Source: Siphonodentalium dalli (taxonomy: Eukaryota; Mollusca; Scaphopoda; Gadilida; Siphonodentaliidae). Taken from it: 64,000 nt of DNA. A program made the translations under genes and the position numbers. Location: the NCBI GenBank assembly GCA_032622095.1, contig CP136063.1, positions 268,389,426 through 268,453,425 of the forward strand, in the 5' to 3' direction. How positions within the stretch are numbered: position 1 is the stretch's first letter; each line of letters starts with the position of its first letter. The notes under the pieces are model-generated. The model ran no database searches. It was not told the origin of the DNA and was given only the letters and a program-made list of their open reading frames with translations. This document shows, one piece after another, positions 24,281 to 35,491 of this stretch.

Positions 24281-25150
24281 ACAAGGTGTAATAATTTAGA
24301 CCAGCGTACATGTAACTAATAATACCTCGAAAAACAAACAATCTTTATTTCAAATCGACGCAACGATTTTTGAAACAACAATTTGACATAGAAAACTCTG
24401 ACACAACAGTAATTTTCAAGCATACCTAAAATAGAAAAATTTACACCACAATTTATACTATAACTGTGTATTCACTGAACAACTTTTTGCTTTGCTCGCA
24501 TATTATTCAATTAAAAACTAATATAATCAACAGATTACTCGATGTGAGAATTTTTCTTCTTCACAATATCTCTACCATGCATAATTTAATAATTCACTTG
24601 GAGTCATTCCTGCATAGATTGTCACATCAATGTTATCCAATTCATGGATACCATAGCGCTGGACACATAATTTTATCCCAGTGATTATTTCTTATAGCTG
24701 AAAACATTTTCAATTTTAATAATTACGGCCAATTTGCACAAAAATGTAGACCAGCGTACATGTAACTAATAATACCTCGAAAATAAAAACAAATCTTTAT
24801 TTCAACTTCCATTGATAAACTCATATTTTGATAAGCTGTTTTAACTTTCTTCTCATCGGGAACAACAAGACTGTATCTATATGGATTGCTTCCTTTAAGT
24901 CTACAAATTACTTCAAAGCTAAGCAATTTCCACAGAACAAGCGACAGAGTGTCCCGGAAAAATAACACTGGTCAATTTACACACAAATTTTGACCAGCTA
25001 TCATTTATTTAAATGCGACACAGCAATTTTTATACCATGATAGCTCGACTCATGAAGAGTTTAGCCAATTTACACAAAAAGTAAGACCAGATCTCATATT
25101 TTCCAATTGACGCAACGATAAATGAAACAAAAACAACTCGAAATAAACAT
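24281..25150 (+). repeat. Diverged tandem-like repeats
   Basis: GACCAGCGTACATGTAACTA followed by ATAATACCTCGAAAA occurs at 24,299 and 24,749. Shorter relatives (GACCAGCTATC, GACCAGATCTC) lie at 24,991 and 25,087. CGACGCAACGAT and TTGACGCAACGATAAATGAA also recur. The original unit was probably 240-450 bp. Confidence 0.55.
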
Positions 25151-25319
25151 ACTGGTACATCAGTAGTTTCTAAGTATACCTTATATGGAAAATTTGATGG
25201 AACAGTTTAAAACTATAGTTAAATCTACCTATAAAGAGTTGTGAACCAAGTCAAATAATTGCAAATTGCCTCATACCTTATTTCATCCGTTTAATTTCCT
25301 CCATATTTTTCTTCCGTGA

Positions 25320-25675
25320 CCACCTGTCCAAGAATTCCAAGAAATGCCCGGCTAACTCGGCACCACAACGGCATAACTTCTCCCCAATGTGTTCGAATCA
25401 AGTCTCAAGTCAAGTCTCCTCAATCCCCGGCTGAAACTAGTATATATGAAAATCTGGGAGCCACACCCAACCACGTGTAACAATCTTATCCATACACGTA
25501 CTGGCCTGTCCAACAGGTTAAGATTTAATACAATCTTTATAGGATCAGTAACCCGCAACGGAATAGCTCAGGCTATTCAATTTCAGGTCAGTTTCACACG
25601 CATAAATTATGGACCTTATGGCTAGGTATTGACTTCCAAATTAACCTTATATACGCCAGGTAACATTGAAAGTGT
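25320..25675. repeat. Multicopy block C, copy 2
   Basis: Second copy of 20,871-21,290. Here it passes directly into block D at the string GGTAACATTGAAAGTGTTAC. Confidence 0.8.
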
Positions 25676-26170
25676 TACAGGTGTCCTTACGTCTGTTGAT
25701 GATATCGTCAGCGGTTTCGTCGGCGGGGCCAAGTCGGTCATCCCTTCTTCTGGATGGGGTCTTCCTCTTCCTCTTTCTGTCGGGATTTCCAGGTTGCTGG
25801 TGGCCTCCGACAGAGGGTCCCGATAAGGACCATGTCGGTGTAATCTGGGATGTCAAAATCAGATCAACCTGGCTGCCCGACGGTTGTAAATTCCAGGTCA
25901 GGCAGTGATCCAGGTTGATTGAGCTCAGAATGAGCCTGACTTCTGCGGGAATTATAGACGAGTCTATTGTCCACTGAATTCAGTAATCCGACCGCCAGGT
26001 AGTCGATGTCCAGGCGCACACAGGCCGGGAAGTCTTATCCCACCGGCGATAGGAGCTCGAATGTTAACTAAAGACAATTTATTAGGAGTTTGGTAAGGAC
26101 CCAGAAGGATATGGAAGAGGCAAAGCCCCTTCCCTACAACCCATTATGAAATTTTGAATGGGGTCATCGG
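25676..26170. repeat. Multicopy block D, copy 1
   Basis: Direct repeat of 48,085-48,570: GTCCTTACGTCTG, TCGGGATT-CCAGGTTGCTGG, CCAGGTCAGGCAGTGATCCA and GGAGTTTGGTAAGGACCCAG. A short inverted pair, ATCAACCTGG and CCAGGTTGAT, lies near 25,864 and 25,911. Confidence 0.85.
25738..26030 (-). pseudogene. Coding remnant in block D, interrupted by one TGA
   Basis: On the minus strand a frame reads RLDIDYLAVGLLNSVDNR, then SELNQPGSLPDLEFTTVG, a TGA (complement of 25,864-25,866), then SDFDIPDYTDMVLIGTLC and an acidic EEEEDPIQKKG ending at TGA 25,738-25,740. The same frame with the same internal TGA is present at 48,147-48,445. An overlapping frame switches to NPDRKRKRKTPSRRRDD and ADETADDI, which matches the 192-aa ORF at 48,753-49,331. 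A frameshift, or an intron, may have joined the two. No family recognised. Confidence 0.5.
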
Positions 26171-26177
26171 AAAATCG

Positions 26178-27170
26178 CATCATCATAGAACATCCAGTAG
26201 GTTGAAATCGTTCTTGTGAACCATGGACATGTCAGCACCATGGCATATACCTGAAGCGGTCTAGTTCATGGCACCAGGGATCTAAATATGTTCAGGAGTC
26301 GGGGAGCGAGTACACCGTGGAATGCTAAAGGTGAAGATAACTGAAGAATGACCTTCAGCTAATACATACAACACGTTATTAAAGGATGACATCGAGTTTA
26401 TTTGATTTGTTCATCATATCTAAATAATTTAAACTGATGAATTAATGGGGGAACGAATGTTTGTGTGTGGGAAATTGATTTAACTAGCTGCTGTAGTTAT
26501 TGGTGTTTTCAGACAAAATTTGGCTGTGGGATAGCCCTGTCGTACAATTGGGGATTTATCTAAAAAGGTAAACACATTACCTATGATTCTTCTAGCATTT
26601 TCGTGATCATCTGGTGTTAATTTATCTGGGTAAACACCATCGGAATAGCCTGTAGGCATAAATTCAGAATATGCGGTCGAAACGTTAACAATGTCGCGTT
26701 TGGGAAACCATTTAGTTAAGTGATTTATCATGGATTGGTTTGGTTTGGTTTGTTAAGGTTTATCGTCGTTCTAGCCGCTAGGCCACACACGACGTTGTCT
26801 ATTTTACGGGTGGAGGAAAGACCACGCAGAGGCTTAATTTCACCGAGAAATCGTTCCACTGCGTGCAGAAACCACCGGAAAGCAACTGCCAAGCTTGCCC
26901 ACTTGCCCAGATACACGATTCCGGTCACCATCCCTATGCCGGGGTTCGAACCGATTCATCATGGACTATACATATCCTACGTCCATAGTATATATGTAAT
27001 GGACATGGGTCCTAAGGCTATGTATATGTGCCTTGATCCTAACCTAACTATTGTGGCCTAGGTCCATAGCTAATATATTCGTGGCTGGTCCTATGTTCTT
27101 CATATATAGTAGAGTGGGTCCGTGACATACATTAGCTGTGTGGTTCTATGGCTCATATAACTAATATGAA
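26178..27170. repeat. Multicopy block B, copy 2
   Basis: Longer copy of block B (993 bp), direct repeat of 19,173-20,042. It includes GGGGTTCGAACC, a B-box-like string, but without a matching A box at the usual spacing. Right after it lies AACGAACCAAAG (27,188-27,199), the complement of the 12 bases that precede block A at 47,289-47,300. Confidence 0.85.
26480..26731 (-). CDS. 83-aa ORF of unknown family, with poly(A) signal downstream
   Basis: Opens at ATG 26,729-26,731 after an in-frame stop about 24 nt upstream, and ends at 26,480. The composition is protein-like: LTKWFPKRDIVNVSTAYSEF, then DKLTPDDHENARRIIGNVFT and VRQGYPTAKFCLKTPIT. About 75 nt after the stop is AATAAA (complement within 26,396-26,409), which fits a terminal exon or short gene. 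The start context is weak, and the upstream sequence (AACCAAACCAAACCAA) could be intronic. It is probably the C-terminal part of a larger protein. The block-B copy at 19.5-19.7 kb is decayed, so this is the better copy. I do not recognise the family. An origin in a transposon or an integrated virus is possible but not shown. Confidence 0.5.
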   Translation of the reverse strand: MINHLTKWFPKRDIVNVSTAYSEFMPTGYSDGVYPDKLTPDDHENARRIIGNVFTFLDKSPIVRQGYPTAKFCLKTPITTAAS

Positions 27171-27199
27171 CATAAGCTAGCTTAATTAACGAACCAAAG

Positions 27200-27593
27200 C
27201 TGAACAACATGGGTGCCCGTTTGGTGGGGTTGGGCGATTAACTATTTATGTGGTCATTCAACCAGTAAAACTGCTGTTGTGACATGGCATAGCGGCTGAA
27301 ATGACGATAAACCATTATCAACCGACCAACATGGATATTCCTGTGGCTTCAATCTCACATGATTGAATCATTTTACAACTGGTACCTCAATTTCATAAAG
27401 TTAGAAATATTCTAAATGTGGCCATTTGTTGGTCTAGTTATACAACAGATTTTCCACTGAATACCAAAGTTAGGGGGGGCAAAACCAGAACCCCTCCCAC
27501 CAATTATGTGGTTCTAAACTCAGCTCATAAATCACCATCTACCGGTACATGTACATCTATCAGGACTATGAGTTCGAACTCCGTAAAATAACA
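27200..27593. other. No gene recognised
   Basis: AT-rich spacer between block B and the R3 repeat. Confidence 0.35.
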
Positions 27594-28000
27594 GAAGCTG
27601 AGAAACTGGTGTGAATTAAACTGTGACGGGGTCTCAAGCATGTCTACCCCTGCACATCAGAAAAATGCCATTAACCTTATCATGACTGGAGCTCAATGAA
27701 TTTTTGCGAAAAACTTGGTCCAATGCACACTTATATATGGGAGTCTCCCATTGGGAGCCTCGCATATATAAGAAAAGACATTGGCCAAACAACATTTGCC
27801 TTAACATTGTAAACCAGTGCACTTTTATATGCGAGGCTCACCATGAGAGACATGCATATATTTGTACATGTATACATCTGCATGTATATGAGTGTGCACA
27901 GGCACATTATATTTAATGCTGCACCAGTATGAAAGGGTTAAATGGCAAAAGTAGCTTGAGGGTGGATGTGATCCATCATATCGCAGGTCAATTCAACCAG
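27594..28000 (+). repeat. Dispersed repeat family R3, copy 2, split by an insertion
   Basis: The left half (27,594-27,670) and right half (27,942-28,000) match the R3 copies at 4.5 and 57.9 kb. The break falls exactly at the MITE described next, so the MITE inserted later. Confidence 0.75.
27671..27941. mobile_element. piggyBac-like MITE, family 3, inserted into R3
   Basis: Ends TTAACC-TTATCATGACTGG and, inverted, TTAACCCTTTCATACTGG. TTAA is present at both ends, as expected for piggyBac target duplication. The interior has two hairpin units with CCAATGCACACTTATATATG and CCAGTGCACTTTTATATGCG. Confidence 0.75.
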
Positions 28001-28539
28001 TCCCACACAATTTCATGTTCAAGTTCTTGTGTACTAATTTATAGCACAAACTCATTGCCAGTTGATAGAAATACATGATTTTCAATTTTGTCAATAATTC
28101 ATAATTTCACTCACCTTGCAGTGTGTAAACTATAGTGACTATTGTTGTTATATATTCTGTAATATTTTCACAATAAAAGGTAAACTACCACCAGGAATGA
28201 AAAGAAATTGCAATTCAATATTCATAATTCTCATTTGCAGGAGCAGTAATTGAAATACATACAACTGATAAGATATCACTTTAGGCAAATGCTTTAGAAT
28301 TTCTACAGCAAGTCAGGAGCTTTTACAAGAATCAAAGTGTTGAAAATGAGTTAATGAAAATCATGAATAATGTAAACATGATTTTACATGTACTCTTGTC
28401 GGATCAAAATATTTCTGTCATTTGTTCAGTATAATGGCGGCATGATTGAGATTTCTTGTACTGTAGTGGAATATAAGACAGGGAACACTCAAGGTTGGGT
28501 GTATTTAGAGCGAAAATAAAGTAATGGGGAACATCTTTC
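28001..28539. other. No gene recognised
   Basis: AT-rich, with no repeat unit or convincing frame. Confidence 0.35.
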
Positions 28540-28880
28540 AGTCGAATACAAGGTCATAACTCTGGCAAAGGGCTATAACTCCGAAAAGAGTGGACAAAAC
28601 TTGCCCTGTGAAGGACGGGGTCAAACGAAGGTCTCCACATATACACTGTACCTCCGAACCATCTGAATCCTCAATCACAAATTTCCAAGTCAAGGAAGGG
28701 TTGTAACTGGCAAATATGAAACTGGTATTTGGGGATCCTTTCCACCAACCTATGATAAACCCTATAATTAACACCCCGAGTTACAAGCTTACATATTCTT
28801 TCAGACACAAATTTCTAACTCAAACAAGGGCCGTAACTCTGGTAAACATTAGAGGTGTGACTGTCCCAATGGGACTAAGG
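28540..28880 (+). repeat. Repeat with 'CATAACTCTGG' motifs (bivalve-type)
   Basis: GGTCATAACTCTGGCAAAGG, GGGTTGTAACTGGCAAA and GGGCCGTAACTCTGGTAAAC occur about 130 bp apart. The motif resembles strings I remember as very common in bivalve genomes. ATAATTAACACCC-GA-TTACAAG links this block to 58,190-58,500. Confidence 0.5.
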
Positions 28881-29755
28881 ATACCCCCTTTTTTTAAACA
28901 CTAAGATGGTTCACATGTCAGTAAACATTAAGTTAAAATAATAAAATAACAGATTCCCATTGCAGGTACAAAACCCTAACCCCAATCATAAAACCTATTG
29001 AGCAAATGAGAGGCCGATCATGATCGGCAGATGTTAACCCATTCCTTCGCGATAGTAAATTACTATGATTGGAAACATAAAGGAGAGTTTTGATGTTGAA
29101 TTATAGAGCATACTGTTACGTATTATTATAGACCATACATGTACATAACTCAACTTATTGGAATTTATGGGTCACTCGCATTTACATGTACCGTATGTAA
29201 GATAATGCACTGGAACAGGATATGTAATGCGCTGCACCACCACAGCCTTGGGTTAAATGTGAAAAGGTGACCATGGAATAATTACTTGGTCTGCTTGGTC
29301 AAGAGATTGCAATTTAAGTTTACAATGACAATGTATCGCATTCTACCAACACCAGCCATCAAGATAAGATACCATACTGCTGACCCATTGGTATGAATTA
29401 TTTATACACCACAGCGGTCAACAAATCACAGGCATCGTTTATGCTGAAGACTGGTAACACTATTAAACCAATAACATTTACATTTTTTGTATAATAACAT
29501 CAGACCATCTGTAGAGTGATGATATAGTCTACTTTTAACAGCATGTGATCTGAATTGTTGAAACTGTTTTTTTAAATTAGATACAATAACTTTCTTTATC
29601 TGCACGTTAGCATAAGAGACATCTGAAAATTATATAGCCATATTGTATTAATAGCTACAGTAGTCCAAAGTTATGGGATGGAATTGGTGAATTGGGTTTA
29701 ATGTCGCTCAATACAAATTTACCAGTACACAACACAATACATGTACGGGTATTTT
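28881..29755. other. No gene recognised
   Basis: AT-rich. GATAATGCACTGGAACAGG at about 29,200 followed by GGGTTAA near 29,250 may be a scrap of MITE family 3. Confidence 0.35.
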
Positions 29756-30000
29756 CTACCGATTAAAAAAAAATTTGATGTGCTAACTCGGGTACCCTTG
29801 GCAGAGTTGTAATGGTGTTAGTTTTTCAAATTTTGTTAATTTTGGATTTTTTTTTTTTTAATTATTTAAACAAAAAGGTTTTTTTTTTTTATTCATTTAT
29901 TGATATTGTGTTTTTTTTGGATAAATTGAGCAAGGAATTCAATCTAAAAAAATTTGTTTTGTTTTTTAATATAATGTAGAGTGAATATTTTTTAGAAAAA
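29756..30000. repeat. T-rich low-complexity tract
   Basis: Several runs of 9-11 T (for example near 29,849 and 29,880) within otherwise AT-only sequence. Confidence 0.8.
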
Positions 30001-30194
30001 GGGCCATAACTCAGTTAAAAATAGATCTGTCTTTTGGGCTCAGACATTCATATGTAAAATTCCGATCAGATAGAAAATGTGTGAGTTATCGCACCATGCA
30101 TAAATGTCCATGGACACACAGACAGACGACGAGTGGTCACTATCTTTATCATACTATGGCATGGCTAAACAAAATGAACGTGTCAATGACACTG

Positions 30195-31173
30195 TAGCTC
30201 AACTTGGAAAGGGAATAATTTCATGTGTTACAGTCAATGGAGTGATTAGGAATGTGGAAAGTTGAAAGGCCTACCGTAGTTATGCAATGAGTGAAATCCA
30301 AGATGCCGCTTGCAGACATGTTTTTTTGCTGAATGACCACAAAGTGACTAATTCCCATCTACATGTCATTAACATCCATCACAAATTTCATGATGATCTG
30401 ACAAAAGATCATATGACCTGTGGCCTGTGCCACAGGATTTATTCATTCAAAGAGTAAAATCCAAGATAGCTGCTGTCGGCCATGTTTTTTGACCCAATGA
30501 CCACAAAATGGCTCGTTCCCATCTACATGTCATTGTTAACATCCATGACAAATTTCATGAAGATCCGACCAAAGGTACGACCTTTAGCCTGTGCAGAAGG
30601 ATTTAGTCATGCAAAGAGTAAAATCCAAGATGGCTGCTGGCGGCCATGTTTTTTGGCCGAACAACCCCAAAATGACTCGTTTCCATCGACATGTCAATAT
30701 TAGCATCAATGACAAATTTCATGATGACCAGACGAACAGTACAACCTGTAGCCGTTCTAATGGATTGAAATTTGAAATTCAAGATGGCCGCTGGCGGCCA
30801 TGTTTTTTTCCCAAATGACCCCAAAATTACTCGTTCTCATCTAGATGTCAATGTCAACAGCCATGACAAATCTCATAATGATCTGACCAAAGGTACGACC
30901 TGAAGCCTGTGCAGAAGGATTTAGTCATGCAAAGAGTAAAATCCAAGATGGCTGCCGGCGGCCATGTTTTTTTGCCGAATGACCCCAAAATGACTCGTTC
31001 CCATCTACATGTCAATGTCAACACCATGACAAATTTCATAATGATCTGACCAAAGGTACAACCTGTAGCCCGTGCTAAAGGAAATTGTTGACGAGTTACA
31101 CACCCTCACACACACGGACGACGGATACCAAGCCATGGCAATAGCTCAAACTTTACAAAGTAAAGTTGAGCTA
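30195..31173 (+). mobile_element. Helentron/'pearl'-like element, compact copy with both ends
   Basis: 5' end TAGCTCAACTTGGAAAGGGA and 3' end AAGTAAAGTTGAGCTA, with 11-bp terminal inverted repeats (30,195-30,205 and 31,163-31,173). The core has four to five about 160-bp monomers with AAGATGGC and GCGGCCATG. Before the 3' end lie ACACACGGACGACGGATACC and CCATGGCAATAGCTCAAACT. The 3' hairpin pairs GCTCAAACTTTAC with GTAAAGTTGAGC. It has the same structure as 5,397-9,823 but an unexpanded array. Confidence 0.75.
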
Positions 31174-31199
31174 AAAATGTAGGACAAAATTATACATTT

Positions 31200-31850
31200 T
31201 GCAAAGATTTTCTAAGCCGAAAAATGGGGATGTAACTCCACCAAAAAAAGTCTGACAGATGTCATAATCGCAGATCCCCATGTTGTGGATGTCTGTGCCA
31301 ACTTCCATGGAAAATGATCAGAAAACAGCTGAGAAAAACTCCAGACAAATTTATGTCCACAGACAAGCTGATTGGAGTATAAACCCCCTTCTCCACAACC
31401 GCGTTGCAGGGGGTATTATTAATGGACAAAACATTTTCCCCCAACACTACGACATAAGACAACAAAATCCAATAATAAAGACCTCCACAGCCAGAGGTCA
31501 GAGTAGATTTTATATACCGGTAGAATTCTCTACCAATACATGTTTTTTCATTGTAAATTGCTTTGCAGAAATTGAAAAACGCATCACAAATTGCAAATCC
31601 AGTTACACTGATATACAGCATGTTTGCTATGGACGCTACACAAGTCCAGTAAAGGGCCATAACTCTGGGAAAAAGTCTGAACAAAAACTCCATTATGTGG
31701 ACATCCACAATCCTGATCTACATGCACCAGCATGCCGAAGGACACCCAAATTGGAATTCCCATTTTTGAGCTGTGTTGTGAAATGATAGTTATGGACAGA
31801 CAGAATGACCCACCGAAAGGAAAGGCAGACTGAGGTACATGTATCACTAT
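31200..31850. repeat. Probable dispersed repeat with 'CATAACTCTGG' motif
   Basis: Contains GGGGATGTAACTCCACC, AAGGGCCATAACTCTGGGAA and a GGACAGACAGAATGACCCAC tail, all typical of the repeats I associate with bivalves. ORFs of 168 aa (+) and 148 aa (-) overlap here almost completely. Neither has recognisable motifs, and I do not call either a gene. Confidence 0.45.
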
Positions 31851-32525
31851 ATATACCCCTAATCCTTGGTACGGGTACTTTTACATACTGTATACATGTA
31901 CATGTACACCAATCAGTAAGCCTGGGGGGGCGGGCTTGTGCATGTACATGTATTTACTCATAAAGTTGGTACTGGGCTTACTCACAAGGCCCCCTCCCCT
32001 TTGCAAACATTCAGTTAGCCTTCAAGTGCTGACATACCATCATGTTTTATATCATTACCGTTATCTTTATTTTGGTACTGAAAAAGATAATGTGTTTTAT
32101 TTATATCATTAAAAAAATTAAGTCACATGATAATGACCAGAAACAGTGACAAGACAGTTCTATACATTTGGAATAAAAAAAAGCACAGATGTGCTCGAGT
32201 ACATGTATCTTCTCCTACAGGGTACCTGTATTCTACAGGATAGAAAGACATGATTGTATTCACCTTCCAAATGCTCAACAATTCCAAATTTTCTCACACT
32301 GAGCCAAACGACCATGGTCAGCCGGCTTTTCCTAGTTTTTTGCCTGTAGCCGTGTGCATTTGTCTGGAGTTAGACCACTAGATGTTAGGTTTTATGCAAT
32401 TTTTCAGGTTAAAATATCTGAATGTTCTCATACCGGGATTGGAATATACGGGTAGAACCATGTTTTATGAATATATAGGGGGGTGCAAATGAAAACAATT
32501 TGGTTCAAGCGATATATCACATAGC
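31851..32525. other. No gene recognised; ACATGTAC microsatellites
   Basis: Short TACATGTACATGTA runs near 31,890-31,950. No coding. Confidence 0.4.
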
Positions 32526-33351
32526 CAGGGTTTCCGCTATACCGGCAGGGGGTTCCCTTCACCAAGTTTTCCCCTCCTGCGATACCCCAGGACATACTGC
32601 ATGTCTATAAAGTATACAGATGTTTAAAACTTCTGAATTTTGTTGGAATACATGTAGTACTAAGGAATTTTAAAAGGCGAATTTATTTTATATCTTGTGA
32701 GTGTACACACTCTAAACGCGTTGTTAAATTGAAACATGACGTGATCGGAACTGACATCGCTAGAAGCTATGCCTTTGAGGATGGTTACTAGTAGTTACGT
32801 TACCCGGTTATGCTATGCAAACGAGCAGCATTCTAATCATACCTGTCATGTTTTATACCGCAAAATATACTATTAACTTTGTAATAGAGCGAGAGAGAAA
32901 TGTGGGAGTAGCCGCACCGGGCATCAAGGCATCTTACCACTGCCCACAAAGAATACTCGTCAGCCAGATATGTAATCAGCCTTAATATATTCCGATTATG
33001 TTATCCATCCAAAATATCTGCTGATTCTTCCATTGAGTCTTTTAACATTAATGGGCATGTTTAACTCGGGATCCAAATTACTGGTGTTCTGTACATCTAC
33101 TTCGTAAATTAATTTATATCTAATAAATTTACTAGTTTTAAAGTTACAGGTACATGTATAAGGGCTGATAGCTTGGCACTCGGGCAGAAATGTAACAAAA
33201 CAGTGTGCCATTTCTACTCTCACATGATTCTATTGGCCGATATAACGAAAGTAGTTCAACCAGTGCTAAAAGTAAAACCGGCTACTTTTACCTGGATTTT
33301 TGCCCTTGATGGCTACCGGCCCCATTCCCCTACCCCCTAGCGGAAACCCTG
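32526..33351. mobile_element. hAT-like non-autonomous element
   Basis: Begins CAGGGTTTCCGCTA and ends TAGCGGAAACCCTG, a perfect 14-bp inverted pair with the CAGGG start usual for hAT elements. Length 826 bp, no transposase. The 8-bp flanks (CACATAGC and ACAGAGCA) are not a clean target duplication, so the family call rests on the tips only. Confidence 0.65.
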
Positions 33352-33639
33352 ACAGAGCAAATATCAAAATATCAAATAATCTGAAATGTGTTGATCCATG
33401 TAGTCTGTAGAATACTCAAATGTGATTATGTGACTAGATCATGTGACTATATACACTGTACTAGTACTATGAAATTATGAAAATGAATGTTAATAAAAAC
33501 TTTGGCAATCTGCCTATCCCTAGAAATGTGATTATGTTGACACATTTCTTGATTAAAGACACTCTTACATGATAAATTCAAATACTAGTAGTATCGTTAT
33601 CTGCATTATGCACTGTTCTATTAAAAGTTCATTCAATAA

Positions 33640-33835
33640 ACTATTTACAGGGTGGATGTCCAAAACTCACCGGAAAAAAATTCATGAAATGGAAAAAAAA
33701 GGGTGGGTGTCCAAAATTGCCCGTCTGGAAAAAATAAAAATGATCATACATGCCTGGAATTTTTTTTGGACCCCCCAATCCCCCCCCCCCCGGTGGGTAG
33801 GGAATTTTTTATTTTTTATCCAGTTGCAGAAATAC
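33640..33835. repeat. Low-complexity segment with short direct repeats and C run
   Basis: GGGTGGATGTCCAAAACTC and GGGTGGGTGTCCAAAATTG recur about 55 bp apart. Runs of 9-12 C follow near 33,780. Confidence 0.6.
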
Positions 33836-34223
33836 TGAACTACAATCATGTTGTGGTGAAAGTACTAGTATTACTTGAACAACACAGTGGAAATACCCTG
33901 CTGGACAAAACAAGTGTCCACTTAACTGCGGTGCAGTTAGCATTGCCACCGCGGCCGAAATGCTACTACACCGCAGCTCCACAAGCTAAACTACAGTTGG
34001 GCCGTGGTGTAATTGTCATTCGGCATGGTGTTCATGTAGTTTCTACGGTGTACTTTCATCAAACTGAAAAAAGACAATACAAACCAGAAATCTAACCACG
34101 GTGTACATGCCATTCGACCGCGACGGTACTAGTAGTTGCCTTTCGCCACAGTGAATTGCTGTTTGGCCGCAGTGTACTTGCTGTTAGGCCGCGGTGCTCA
34201 ACTGCAGTTACAAACTCTGACAC

Positions 34224-34275
34224 CGCCAGGGATGGTTCCAGGGATTTTTTGGGGACACCTGTTTTGGGACCATGA
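34224..34275 (+). repeat. hAT-like terminal fragment 'CAGGGATGG'
   Basis: CAGGGATGGTTCCAGGGATT runs into TTTTGGGGACACCTGTTTTG. The same string is at 40,359-40,400. CAGGGATGG-TCC starts are typical of hAT tips. Only one end is present in each case. Confidence 0.55.
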
Positions 34276-34327
34276 TATGCCGAAGAGCCTGCATAAGAAA
34301 ATGCACTGGCTTACATGTACAATGTCA

Positions 34328-34456
34328 CGATAAAGGCCAATGTATTATCTTATATATGCGAGGCTCCTTAGATGGGAGGCTCTCATTTATATAAGAGAAT
34401 GCATTGGCACAGGAATTTTGCAAAATTTCAAGAAGCCCCAGTCATGAAAGGGTTAA
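34328..34456. mobile_element. piggyBac-like MITE fragment, family 3
   Basis: Hairpin with CTTATATATGCGAGGCTCC and AGAGAATGCATTGGCACAGG. Ends TCATGAAAGGGTTAA. The left end is missing. Confidence 0.65.
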
Positions 34457-34792
34457 AATATTTCTCACTGGACACTTGATTAAGCAAATAAAGACTCTAT
34501 ATCAACTGTATATTGATGATTTGCATTGCATGTTGTTGACTTATAATATAATATTTTCCTTCAAAATATAGAAAATTCAGCTTTAATAAAACTATGCAAT
34601 TTGGGGGCATTTAGGACACCAGAGTTTGGGCGCCCAAACCTGTAACAGGTATCAAAAGAGCCCTGGATCCTTCCCTGGACACCGCAGCCGAACTGCACAT
34701 ACACTGCGGTGCCAATGGACACTTGTTTTGTCCAGCGAGGTACATACATGTATTTACATTAAGATTGAATAAAAGATCAAACTTGGTGTATG

Positions 34793-35230
34793 CTTAAAGG
34801 TACTAGTACTCAATCCGATCAGAGGGTCCTATATTACTATTTCTTTGGCTTTTGGGGGTAAAAAATATTTGATTCGATTCAAGGAACCCATTAAACAAAG
34901 CTCAGAGTTATTAGATATTGATTTTTAAAATTTGTTATTTTCTCGAGATGAGTACTAATAATTGCCCTTAACGTCGTAATCTGCTCGAGATGTGTACACC
35001 AAAACACTATTGAAACAGATAAGGATGGATAACTCTAAAATCAAGTGGTAATAATAACGCAGTTTTGACTGTGTTCTGGGCCAGAAAGAATAGAAATAAC
35101 GAAACATCAAATATCGATATATGATCACCCTGAGCGTTGATTGGTAGGTTCCTCAGCTCAAATTAATTATGTTTACCCCCAAAGCCAAATAAATAGTAAT
35201 ATAGGGCCCTCTGATCGGATTGAGTATATG
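34793..35230. mobile_element. TTAA-ended MITE, family 2, copy 2
   Basis: Begins TTAAAGGTACTAGTACTCAA and ends CTGATCGGATTGAGTA. It is collinear with 12,168-12,635. The extreme right tip is eroded. Confidence 0.75.
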
Positions 35231-35491
35231 TGTGATTTGTTATTCAAATTTTCATACATTTGGTTACCGGTACATGTACATGTAGCAGTAAGATGTATAG
35301 TTACATGAAGATTTGTAGCTTCTTTGAATGTTATGTCAGTCACATGGAATTGTCCCATTACTATTTACATGTACATGTACAGTATACTAAATAGAATTAA
35401 AAATAACTAATGTACCAAAAGGCTAATTACATATTAGGATATTCATCAGATTGATCAATATTAACAGATCTACTACTAAATAGTACTACAG

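Larger units (their letters stand above)
33900..34736. mobile_element. DNA-transposon-like element with 21-bp perfect TIR
   Basis: GCTGGACAAAACAAGTGTCC at 33,900 and its exact complement ending at 34,736. The interior has several diverged copies of a GGCCGCGGTGTA-type string in both orientations. It carries two nested pieces: a hAT-like fragment at 34,224 and MITE family 3 at 34,328-34,456. No transposase. The superfamily is not clear from the tips. Confidence 0.75.

Noticed and set aside
26938-26955. GGGGTTCGAACC in block B as a tRNA gene
   Set aside because: The string is itself palindromic, and no A box or foldable arms are found at tRNA spacing.
28970-28985. ACCCTAACCCC as a telomeric repeat
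   Set aside because: Only one or two units, within ordinary AT-rich sequence.
31262-31786. Overlapping 148-aa (-) and 168-aa (+) ORFs
   Set aside because: They overlap almost fully inside a probable dispersed repeat, with no domain features to favour either.
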